Source: Cupriavidus basilensis
GTDB taxonomy: Bacteria > Pseudomonadota > Gammaproteobacteria > Burkholderiales > Burkholderiaceae
Assembly: GCF_029335485.1 (NCBI RefSeq)
Contig: NZ_JARJLM010000302.1
Span: 1 to 54,566 of the forward strand
Reading direction: 5' to 3'
DNA length: 54,566 nucleotides
Shown here one piece after another: positions 37,082 through 44,799 of the stretch; position 1 is the first letter of the stretch; every line of letters starts with the position of its first letter. Under the pieces are notes generated by a model. That model ran no database searches. It was given only the letters and a program-made list of their open reading frames with translations, and had not been told where the DNA came from. The translations under genes were made by a program, and so were the position numbers.

Positions 37082-37810
37082 ATGAATGCAATGATAGAAG
37101 GTGGTATCAAGGCTGTGAAGCTAGCGGCCCCGACGCTCGCTGCTGCAGTTTTGATCTACTTGGTTCCGTACGCATTCTTGGTTACGGTGGGGTATGATAC
37201 GATCAAAGAATTTTGTCCATTTTTCCGATCACCGATTTCCATCTCTACTAACATTTATGAGTGCGAAAAAATCTCGACATCATTGCAGAGAGGAAAAACA
37301 TCAGGATGCAATGATTTTAACAAACCTGAGTTGGACTTAATCAATAGTGCGCAGGAGAGAATTCTCAAAGGCGCCGAGACACAGTTTGACCTTATTAAGT
37401 CGTTTTTTAAATGGCAGTATTTTTCCACATTATCGGCACTTATTGCTGGCGCGCTGAGCGCTATGACCTTGTTGGCGATCTCGATATACGGATGGGCGTC
37501 GGCACCAGGGTGGCTGAAACCATCTTTTTTTCTATGCTCTGCATCTGTGGCATTCTGGGTTGCAGTGCCCCAGGTCTACAGGTACGAGGAAAACATTTCG
37601 GCTGCGCTAAAGCGTCACGCATTAGCAAGTACGACGCTTTGGCAACTCAGCACAATACGTGCCACCGGTCGAGACGCAGACGGAAACTGGGTTAACCCTC
37701 AAAAGACTCTGTGGAATCTCACCCGGCAAGCCGGAGAGGCGGGAATCATTGGCATTGCATTTGACCAGAACAAGGCGATGCTTTTGAAGCTAGAGAAGCC
37801 GGGTCAATAG
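37082..37810 (+). CDS. Predicted membrane protein, candidate immunity or accessory protein
   Basis: A 242-residue protein with a first hydrophobic helix at about 13-36 (TLAAAVLIYLVPYAFLVTV), a ~70-residue hydrophilic part with three Cys (CEKISTSLQRGKTSGC and a further one before it), a helix pair near 115-165 (ALIAGALSAMTLLAISIYG, FFLCSASVAFWVAV) and a cytoplasmic-type tail. No family recognised. Its DNA is visibly AT-richer than its neighbours, a sign of recent acquisition. A GGAG ribosome site lies just before the ATG. The topology, with an exposed loop between helices, would suit a protein that blocks a periplasmic peptidoglycan hydrolase, but this is inference. Confidence 0.7.
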   Translation: MNAMIEGGIKAVKLAAPTLAAAVLIYLVPYAFLVTVGYDTIKEFCPFFRSPISISTNIYECEKISTSLQRGKTSGCNDFNKPELDLINSAQERILKGAETQFDLIKSFFKWQYFSTLSALIAGALSAMTLLAISIYGWASAPGWLKPSFFLCSASVAFWVAVPQVYRYEENISAALKRHALASTTLWQLSTIRATGRDADGNWVNPQKTLWNLTRQAGEAGIIGIAFDQNKAMLLKLEKPGQ

Positions 37811-37984
37811 TATCACCAATAGGCAAACAATAATATTCTTCTAATTTCCAGAATAAGTTGGAAACGGCGCCTATCAGAACTGCCAAGTCGATATTTCTCG
37901 CGAGCCTCCGAGTTCTCACGCCAGGCACTCTCAACAGTGTCGATCCGTAAGGTGCGGATACCGGCAGGAGGTCGCGCATTCCCC

Positions 37985-38225
37985 ACCTCGCGGTCTGGGG
38001 CGACTACATCAGCCAGTCGCCGTTATGGCAGCACTACCGGAGTGCCTCGACAGCCTATCTTGAAGCCGTGCGGCAAGCCGGCGCGACGTGCAGATCGTGG
38101 ACCTGCCGGCGCTCGGTATCCGGGGCAATTCCCATATGGCGATGATGGATCGCAACGCCGACCAAGTCGCGGAGCTTGTGCAAAGCTGGATGGACAGCAA
38201 GGCGCTGATGCGGGCAGGATTGTAG
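37985..38225 (+). pseudogene. C-terminal relic of an alpha/beta hydrolase
   Basis: Reading VWGDYISQSPLWQHYRS, then after a frame change near 38090 VQIVDLPALGIRGNSHMAMM and DRNADQVAELVQSWM to a stop at 38223. The GIRGNSHMxMMDRNxDxVAxLV pattern is the catalytic-His end of secreted alpha/beta hydrolases common in Burkholderiales. The rest of the gene is missing. Confidence 0.6.
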
Positions 38226-38289
38226 GATCGCCCCGGATCGGGTGAGGCTTTCGCCCTTCCCTCGTTACTCGGCCTGCTCGGCGCGGCGC

Positions 38290-38404
38290 GCCGCGCGGAT
38301 CCACCAGGCCCGGCTCGCTGGCGCAGGCCTGGAAGAATCGCTTGATCTGCCGGTACAGCGCAGTCAGCCTTGACCCACGGCGACCACTCGGCCCTGTCTG
38401 TTTC
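38290..38404 (-). pseudogene. Internal fragment resembling a tyrosine recombinase (relic C)
   Basis: Minus-strand frame gives LTALYRQIKRFFQACASEPG, similar to the ALYxxLKxFF segment that precedes the catalytic ASTHWLRHT block in Burkholderiales integrases. Followed by unrelated sequence. It abuts the second H-NS-like fragment, as relic B neighbours the first. Confidence 0.4.
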
Positions 38405-38501
38405 ATTTCTGCCCTTCGGCGTTACGGTAGGTGCGCGTCGGCTCGGGTGCCGGCGGCGGCGCGACTACGGCAAAGCAACCGGCTGCCTGGAGGTCGGTCA
38501 T
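38403..38501 (-). pseudogene. Truncated H-NS-like small regulator (copy 2)
   Basis: A 32-codon frame MTDLQAAGCFAVVAPPPAPE to YRNAEGQK then stop. It repeats the TDLxAAGCFA plus Pro-linker of the fragment at 32494-32685 and reaches slightly further into the DNA-binding region (YRNAEGQ). Both ends are lost. Confidence 0.5.
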
Positions 38502-38818
38502 CACTGATCTGCTACGCCACTAGCGCCAATGCTCTAATCGCGATGAAAATGTGAAATTCACGCAGCCTTTTGTACTGCGCCACTTGCAAGATCTCGCTGG
38601 CGCTTGCTTCGCAAGCAATAGTCTGCTTCCATCCCCTAGGAAAATCGACATGCAGCCTGACAATCAGATGGTTTGAATCTTGCTTGAGAAATTGAAATCG
38701 TTCGCCGCAGTACTAAAAGCCTCTCGGCTGGAGTTCCGCCTTTAGACTAAAGGCGTGCCTGGCCCAGCCCAGATTCCCCGTCGACATCCTCACGCATTTT
38801 GTGCGGAGCGCTGAACCC

Positions 38819-40420
38819 ATGCCAACTAGAATCATGCGGGGCCGTTTGACGGGCTTGCGGCTTCTGTCCATTACAATGGCCGCCGCGCTGCCATTCCTGT
38901 TGATGTTGCAGGTCATCTATATAGAGGCCCAGCGGCAAGCGGAAGAAGAAGCCATTGCCGCCAGCGAGATCGTGCTGCGCCAAACCGAGACCATGCTCAA
39001 TCAAGCCGTCAACCTGACGGGGGTCCTGGCCACACTCGCCGCGCAGCCTTGCGACCAGGTGGCAGCCCAGCTACAGCAGATCGGGGCCTTCAGGCCTTAT
39101 TTCCGCTCGCTGTTCTTGGTGCGTGACGACACCCTCTACTGCTCGTCGGCAACCGGCGCATTGCAACTGCCCATACCGCATCTTACGAAGCGGCCCGGCC
39201 CGCTTCCGATGGGCAGAAGCCTGTATATCCTGCCGGGCACACCCAAGGTGCCCGACCGCCCGGCACTACTCGTGGCACTGCGCTTGGACGGCGGGCGCGG
39301 CGCCATCGCCACGCTGGACGGCCAGTATCTGCAGGATCTCCTCGCCGCTGCCAGCCCACGGGACCGCTTCGCCATGGCGATTGTGCTAAAACACTCAGGC
39401 AGCGTACTGGCGGGGCCTGGCGGGTCACCGCTGACCACGCCTGGCCTCGACACGCTCCCACCGCTACCGTCCGAGCGCTACTCGCTCTCCGTGCATGCCG
39501 GTATCCAGCCCTCGGTGATTGCAGCACTGCGCAATCAGCTGTTGGCTCACTACGCGCCCTTCATGCTGTTGGCATCGTTGCTGCTCGCGTACGCAGCCTA
39601 TCGTTTCCATATGCAGCGCCTGTCGATGGTGGCCGAGATCCGCCGCGGCATGCGCAACAACGAATTCCATGTGCACTACCAGCCCTTGCTTGAACTCGCC
39701 AGCGGCAGGACATCTGGCGTGGAAGCGCTCATCCGCTGGAACAAGCCGGGTGCTGGGCCGATCCGCCCTGACCTGCTGTTCAGCGTGGCAGAAGACAACG
39801 GGCTGGCGCTTCCCCTCACGCGGCATCTTTTTGCCCTGATACAACGTGACGTCGAATCGCTGTCGTTCCCGCCCGGCTTCCATATTGGCGTCAATATCAC
39901 GGCGGAGCACCTAGCCAGCACAGACATGATTGCGGATGTGCAGCGCCTGCAGCAAGCGCTGCACGGAAAAGCGCCACGTCTGGTGCTGGAGATCACGGAA
40001 CGCAAGGTTGTGCCCGACACCGATGCGGTGCTGAAGAACATACAGGCGCTGCGCGCGGCTGGGGTGCAATTCGCCATCGACGATTTCGGAACGGGGCACA
40101 GTTCGCTGGCGTACCTGGAGAGATTCACGGTGGACTACATCAAGATCGATCGCGGCTTTGTCTCGGTGATCAACACGGATGCCGTGAATGCGCCGGTGCT
40201 GGAGTTGATCATCGCCTTGGGCGCACGCCTTGACGTCACGCTGATTGCGGAGGGTATCGAGACCGAGACACAGGCGGCCTACTTGCGCGGCAAAGGCGTG
40301 AAGTATGCACAGGGCTTCCTGTTTGCCCGGCCTATGAGCGCACGGGCATTGCAGTCGTGGATTGATAGCCAGTCACTGCAGGATCCGGGATCTGAGTTAG
40401 GTAGCGGGATTGCAGGATAA
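38819..40420 (+). CDS. CSS-motif EAL-domain c-di-GMP phosphodiesterase
   Basis: A 533-residue inner-membrane protein. An N-terminal helix (LLSITMAAALPFLLMLQVIY) and a second near 242-262 (FMLLASLLLAYAAYRF) flank a periplasmic CSS domain with Cys in AAQPCDQVA and the CSS triplet in TLYCSSATG. The cytoplasmic EAL domain has VEALIRW, NITAEHL, EITERKV, IDDFGTGHSSLAYL, KIDRGFV and AEGIETE, so all catalytic metal ligands appear present. In CSS proteins the redox state of the periplasmic cysteines controls hydrolysis of c-di-GMP. A GTG at 38801 would add six residues. It lies alone between relics. Confidence 0.92.
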   Translation: MPTRIMRGRLTGLRLLSITMAAALPFLLMLQVIYIEAQRQAEEEAIAASEIVLRQTETMLNQAVNLTGVLATLAAQPCDQVAAQLQQIGAFRPYFRSLFLVRDDTLYCSSATGALQLPIPHLTKRPGPLPMGRSLYILPGTPKVPDRPALLVALRLDGGRGAIATLDGQYLQDLLAAASPRDRFAMAIVLKHSGSVLAGPGGSPLTTPGLDTLPPLPSERYSLSVHAGIQPSVIAALRNQLLAHYAPFMLLASLLLAYAAYRFHMQRLSMVAEIRRGMRNNEFHVHYQPLLELASGRTSGVEALIRWNKPGAGPIRPDLLFSVAEDNGLALPLTRHLFALIQRDVESLSFPPGFHIGVNITAEHLASTDMIADVQRLQQALHGKAPRLVLEITERKVVPDTDAVLKNIQALRAAGVQFAIDDFGTGHSSLAYLERFTVDYIKIDRGFVSVINTDAVNAPVLELIIALGARLDVTLIAEGIETETQAAYLRGKGVKYAQGFLFARPMSARALQSWIDSQSLQDPGSELGSGIAG

Positions 40421-40526
40421 CGCTGCGCACAAGGAGCCTGGTACGCTGCGTCAGTTATTGAGATTTCCGTAAAACATGACGACCGATTCCATGCTGGCGC
40501 GTTGTCTCTCTAACGGAATGGTTGGA

Positions 40527-41105
40527 GATGGGTGGCATGGCGAAGAAGCGCTGGCGGGCTGGCCGGATGCTATTGGCGGGCAAGCGTCCGGCAAAGGTGG
40601 CGTTGGCCGTGGGGCTAGCCCGACAGACCGCGTACACGTGGAAGGGCTTGCTCGATGAAGGCGGAATCGATGCGCTACGGGCCGTGCCCGGTCGAGGCCG
40701 TCCGGCCAGACTGGAGGACGAGCAACTCGCCGGACTGTGCAAGGCGCTACTACAAAACCCGACCGAACACGGCTTTGGCACCGAACTATGGACGCTCAAG
40801 CGCGTGGGTGCGCTCATCCAGCGCATGTACGGTGCTGAGTTCGGACAAACGCAAATCTGGCGCCTCGTTGGGACCCTGGGTTTCAGCGTGCAAAAGGCCT
40901 GCGCGCCGAGCAATCGAGCACGACGAAGAGGCTGTACGCCCGAGGAAGCAGCGCACCTGGCCGGCACTTAAAAAAACCCGGCGCGAGCGCCGATTGATCG
41001 TCTTCATCGACGAATCCGGTATCAGCGAACGCCCCACACGGATGCAGACCTGGGCGTTGAAGGGGCAAACGCCGGTTATCCGGTTCCACTTCGCTATACA
41101 AAAAA
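40527..41105 (+). pseudogene. IS630-family transposase, frameshifted and truncated (copy 1)
   Basis: The first frame reads MAKKRWRAGRMLLAGKRPAK, then GLARQTAYTWKGLLDEGGID, an HTH typical of IS630, up to LGFSVQKA at about 40895. A frame change leads to RRAIEHDEEAV and then RLIVFIDESGISERPTRMQT, the first DDE region, ending in TPVIRFHF near 41095. The second and third catalytic acids and the C-terminus are missing. Sequence differs clearly from the IS630 relic at 43 kb. Confidence 0.85.
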
Positions 41106-41133
41106 AGAGCATCTGCCGGTGAGACAGATGCTC
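41100..41133 (-). terminator. Rho-independent terminator for the minus strand, orphan
   Basis: GAGCATCTG pairs perfectly with CAGATGCTC across a 9-nt loop (stem about 41107-41133), and on the minus strand the stem is followed by seven T residues (the A run at 41100-41106). No intact gene lies upstream on that strand; it abuts the truncated end of the IS630 relic and probably belonged to a gene lost there. Confidence 0.7.
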
Positions 41134-41543
41134 GCGGGAAATACCAGGAGGGGGGTAACCTCACAAGTGAAGCAGCACAGGGGGAGCTAGCGCTACTGTT
41201 TGCAAGTATCGCGTCTCGATAGCCGAATGAGAATAGTAAAACATCCAAATACGTTCCCGCAGCAAAAGATTTCTCGGTGATAACACCGGCCGTCGACTCG
41301 ATTGCCTGCCTGGGCGTCATCGCCAACCCAGCCGTCACCTTCGATTGATGCTATTGCGCTGATTGGTTGCCTCCCCCCCTTCCTGTAGGGTGCCGAAGTC
41401 GATATATTGTGTCACTATAGATCCATCTGCCAGAGCAGGATTAGCACGAGATCGTGCCCAGGGGCTTATCCCTCTTCATCGTCACGTAGGACACCTTACT
41501 TTCCCGCGATCCACTCCAGCATCTGTTTCTATTGGGAGGCGAT
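41134..41543. other. Intergenic region upstream of the SGNH hydrolase gene
   Basis: A minus-strand frame (41338 leftward) has no recognisable domain. The right half must hold the promoter of the hydrolase gene; an AT-richer patch around 41398-41420 is a possible site. Nothing else seen. Confidence 0.45.
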
Positions 41544-42326
41544 ATGGCAGTCTGGAATTTCGAACCGCAGATGCGGAACGTAGGAGTTTTCCCGGATATC
41601 CTGGCACTGGGTGACTCCTGGTTCTGGTACCCGGAGAACAATCTACTCAATCCGATCGATAAGCTCTGTGCCGGCACGAATACACTCTGCCTGGGCGCCA
41701 ACGGGGCCGAATCCGTGCAACTGGCTGCCCACCGATACCGTGAATACTTCCGGGCTTACCTAAAGACCTTCGACACCATCAAGGTCGTCCTGCTCAGTGC
41801 CGGGGGCAACGACTTTGCTGGCCTGGACGACTTTGCCGATCTGCTCAACCAGGATTGCTCCCAGTGTCAGAACCCGGCCGACTGCTTCCGTCAAGCTGAA
41901 CCCGGCAATCTGTTCGATGCGGTGATCAAGTCCTATCGGACGTTGATCGCAGACGTCGTCGAACTACGACCGGACGCAAAGGTTCTGGTCCACAGCTATG
42001 ACTACGCCATTCCTGATGGTCGAAGCTTCCACGGGATTTCCGGGCAGTGGCTGAAGATCCCCATGAACAATTGTCACGTACCAATGCCGGGAGACCTGTC
42101 CACAGACTCATTCCGGCGACAACTGGTAAAACTCCTGATCGACGACATGACGACGCACCTGTCGGCGCTCGAAAAGGACAATCCGGGACGAGTCATACGG
42201 GTAAACACCCCAGGGACGCTGACCGACGACCAATGGAGTAATGAGCTGCATCCGACTTTTGGTGGATTCGCTAAGCTGGCGGCGACCCGCTTCGCTCCAT
42301 TGATAAAGCCACTGCTATTGGTGTGA
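41544..42326 (+). CDS. SGNH/GDSL-family hydrolase, cytoplasmic type
   Basis: A 260-residue esterase/lipase-like protein. Block I is ILALGDSWFWYP with nucleophile Ser25; block III is SAGGNDF with Asn89; block V is SNELHPTFGGFAKLA with His236. The residue three before the His is Asn rather than the usual Asp, so a Ser-His dyad or another acid may operate. No signal peptide. A GGGAGG site sits 5 nt before the ATG. It stands alone between IS relics, with an IS66 gene facing it, suggesting mobile cargo. Substrate unknown. Confidence 0.85.
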   Translation: MAVWNFEPQMRNVGVFPDILALGDSWFWYPENNLLNPIDKLCAGTNTLCLGANGAESVQLAAHRYREYFRAYLKTFDTIKVVLLSAGGNDFAGLDDFADLLNQDCSQCQNPADCFRQAEPGNLFDAVIKSYRTLIADVVELRPDAKVLVHSYDYAIPDGRSFHGISGQWLKIPMNNCHVPMPGDLSTDSFRRQLVKLLIDDMTTHLSALEKDNPGRVIRVNTPGTLTDDQWSNELHPTFGGFAKLAATRFAPLIKPLLLV

Positions 42327-42374
42327 TATCGCCCTGCCCCTCTCTTTCTGGTTTGTTTTCCGCTCGTTCCTGAG

Positions 42375-42405
42375 CACGTCATGCGGACTGCGTCTGCATG
42401 ACGTG
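42375..42405. terminator. Long hairpin between convergent genes
   Basis: CACGTCATGC (42375-42384) pairs with GCATGACGTG (42396-42405) across an 11-nt loop. It lies between the SGNH hydrolase stop and the stop of the facing IS66 gene, the expected place for a shared terminator, but no T run follows on either side. Confidence 0.4.
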
Positions 42406-42411
42406 TCATGT

Positions 42412-42807
42412 CTAGCATTCCAGCCCCATGCCTGCGTCACTGGGCCAGCGCGCTGACAACCGTACCGGAAGCGCTGCCAATGTCGTCACCGGCATTGCAT
42501 CTTGCCCTGGTTCGACCCGGTCGTCGCCGCCGGGGAATTCCATCATCGGAACGAATACCGCCCGCGCTTCCTGGGTGGCACCCTTCGTGTCAGCCGTGCC
42601 CCTCTCTTTCGCTTTGTATTGCTCGATCCAGCAGCGCAACTGGTTCGCATTCACCCCCGCCTTGATCGCCAGGTTGGCCATCGACATCCCAGGCCTCAGG
42701 CACGCTTTCACCAGCCGTCCCTTGTCACCTCTATCAAAACTGCGCTTGTCGTTGGCGCCGACATTGATCACCTGCAGCGGCAAGAAATCCAAATCGATCT
42801 GGCCCAT
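42412..42807 (-). mobile_element. IS66-family accessory protein TnpA, isolated
   Basis: A 131-residue protein with the IS66 OrfA/TnpA HTH: KGRLVKACLRPGMSMANLAI, then KAGVNANQLRCWIEQYK. In complete IS66 elements it is followed by tnpB and tnpC; here the downstream side runs straight into the SGNH hydrolase region, so the element is a remnant. The gene itself is open from the ATG to the stop. The C-terminal part is poorly conserved, as usual. Confidence 0.75.
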
Positions 42808-42975
42808 GAGTTGTGTCCACTAAAAAATGCGGACTCAATCCTGCGCCGTCTGGCGCTTCCCACGCTATGAGTGGCAAATTTCGCGCTTACAGAATGCTTG
42901 CGTAATATATATATTTATTGCGCTTAATGAGCAGTCAGGAATTTTGATAGAAATTCTGGAACCGGCGGAGTTCAG

Positions 42976-43652
42976 TTGAGTCAAATTTGCCATGAAGCGA
43001 GACGGAGGGCAGATGAACCACCGCGTCGGAAGCCCATCCGCAAGATGGCGGTGGAGCGGGTACGCGAGGGTGAATCTCCAAATCAGGTGATTGCTAGCCA
43101 TGGCTTTCATCGCTGCGTGGTTTACCGCTGGCTTAAAGCCGCAGGCAGACGGGGTAAAGGGTTTCACGGCTTGGACGCGCGGCCAGCTACGGGTCGCGCG
43201 CAAGCTCAGCACCGCGCAGGAACGCCAGGTCTATCCGGCCATCGCCCGTCAGGCACGTGCCGAATCCGTCCACGTGTTTTCCTGAGATGAGTCGGGCTTC
43301 CGGGCCGATACCGTGTACGGTAAAGCCTGGGCGGCCAAGGGCCAAACTCCCATCGTGCAAGTGCCCGGTCAACGCCAGAGCATCAGCACGGCCTCGGCGG
43401 TAAATGCGCGCGGGGCAGGCCACGCGAGGGAAAACTCACGCCGCATTTTATGCCGGACTGTGCGCCCGACCTCGCCCCGACGAGTTGGTGTGGAGTTACG
43501 CCAAGACTACGGGTCCGGCGCGCAGGCCTCCGCGCAAAGGCGAAACGATGAAGGCGCGCGTCGATGGTCAACTCCAAGCCGTCGCCGATGATCCAGCTCT
43601 TGTTCGCTCATTCTTCTGGCATCCGATTGTTTCCTACATTACTGACTGCTGA
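42976..43652 (+). pseudogene. IS630-family transposase with internal deletions (copy 2)
   Basis: N-terminal IRKMAVERVREGESPNQVIA and HGFHRCVVYRWLKAAGRRGK are followed, after a frame change, by LSTAQERQV joined directly to YPAIARQARAE (about 60-70 codons missing). An in-frame TGA interrupts VFS*DESGFRADTV, then GQTPIVQVPGQRQSISTAS is intact; a second deletion removes the middle catalytic part before PDELVWSYAKTTG, and the end ALVRSFFWHPIVSYITD closes the gene at 43652. Family length should be about 340 codons. Non-functional. Confidence 0.85.
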
Positions 43653-44121
43653 GTAATTAGCGCATCGGATCCCGCCAGATGGGTATCCTACACAAATTTC
43701 AAGCACGTACCTCGTGCTGGCAACTGAGAATGGGATTCGCTCAGGTGGTTCATTTGACAATCGAATAAACAAGAAACGGTGCGGAGCGCCGACCTCCGCG
43801 CAGAATTTCAAGTGATTCGCTGCGCCGGCTGGTTGGGAAGGAGAGCCGAGTGGCTGGCCGGGTGACGTACATGCCATAGCGATCACGTCGCAGCACTGGC
43901 TTTATGGGCGCCAGAAATCCTGGTCCAGCCGACACTGGAGGCGCGGCCTTGGTGCAGCGCTGCGCGAATCGACGCAATCATAGTTAAACAGCTATTTGAT
44001 ACGGCCGTTCGATGAAAAACATCGCCGAATTACGATTTACGTCGTTGGTGAGATCGCCATAATCTAGTTCAACTACGATAGCTAGCAGGTCTACTCGTGC
44101 AGTTCGAATTGAGTCTTGGGT
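43653..44121. other. Intergenic region upstream of the two-component locus
   Basis: No gene recognised. The part 43980-44100 is AT-richer than its surroundings and contains a small hairpin CGATG-AAAAA-CATCG (44010-44024); it should contain the promoter of the response-regulator operon. The first 300 bp look like neutral DNA following the IS630 relic. Confidence 0.5.
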
Positions 44122-44766
44122 ATGAAGAAGATAACGGTATCGATTGCAGATGATCATCCCATAGCAATCCAGGCGGTCAGTTCACTGGTTAGCGTGGTTC
44201 CAGGTTTCACCGTCGTCCACGAGTGCCTTTCTGGTGCCGATCTGCTGCAGAAGCTGGCGGAGAAGCCCACAGACATCGTGGTCACCGATTTCAGCATGAG
44301 TCGGGACGATCTCTCGATAGATGGCTTCGTACTGCTGCGCAGGATCCGGGATTGCGCGCCCGCCTGCGGTATTGTTCTATTTACCGCCCAGAAGAACCCA
44401 AGTGTTTTGCGGCGAGCATTGATGCAATCGGTCAATGCTGTGGTGTGCAAGGAGGACGAACTCAGTGAGGTGATACAAGCTTGCCTGCTTGTTCAGCGAG
44501 GCAGCGGACAATTCTGCTCGCCAGTAGCGAAGGCGGTGTTGGATCAAGCCGACGGGGGCGGGATGCGGAGAAGTGAACAGCTGACGCGTAAGGAACTCGA
44601 TGTACTGAGACTCTATGCGGCCGGGCACTCACTAGTTCAGATTGCCGATCAACTCGGTCGCGCCGTGAGCACAATATCGACGCAAAAGTATACAGCGATG
44701 AGGAAGCTGCATCTCACATCGAATACTGAGCTCATTCGCTATGCCGTTGAGACAGGCCTGATTTAA
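44122..44766 (+). CDS. NarL/FixJ-type response regulator, RocA1/BvgA-like
   Basis: A 214-residue DNA-binding response regulator. The receiver has the acidic pair in IADDHP, phospho-acceptor Asp56 (DIVVTDFSMS), a Thr in LFTAQKN and Lys in VVCKEDE. The C-terminal LuxR-type HTH reads LTRKELDVLRLYAAGHSLVQ then IADQLGRAVSTISTQK. It lies 33 bp before a hybrid kinase with HPt domain, the likely phosphodonor. The D-F-S-M-S form of the phosphorylation loop and the TISTQKYTAMRKL recognition helix resemble BvgA, EvgA and RcsB/RocA1 proteins. Expected targets include the fimbrial genes at the right end. Confidence 0.92.
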   Translation: MKKITVSIADDHPIAIQAVSSLVSVVPGFTVVHECLSGADLLQKLAEKPTDIVVTDFSMSRDDLSIDGFVLLRRIRDCAPACGIVLFTAQKNPSVLRRALMQSVNAVVCKEDELSEVIQACLLVQRGSGQFCSPVAKAVLDQADGGGMRRSEQLTRKELDVLRLYAAGHSLVQIADQLGRAVSTISTQKYTAMRKLHLTSNTELIRYAVETGLI

Positions 44767-44799
44767 AGATGATGGGCACTGAGTAGCTGCCAAGGGTCA

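Larger units (their letters stand above)
37811..38818. other. Gene-poor region with three relics
   Basis: Contains an alpha/beta-hydrolase tail (37985-38225, plus), a recombinase fragment (38290-38404, minus) and an H-NS-like fragment (38403-38501, minus), listed separately. The AT-rich start (37811-37980) and the stretch 38520-38818 hold nothing recognisable apart from the promoter side of the EAL gene. Confidence 0.55.
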
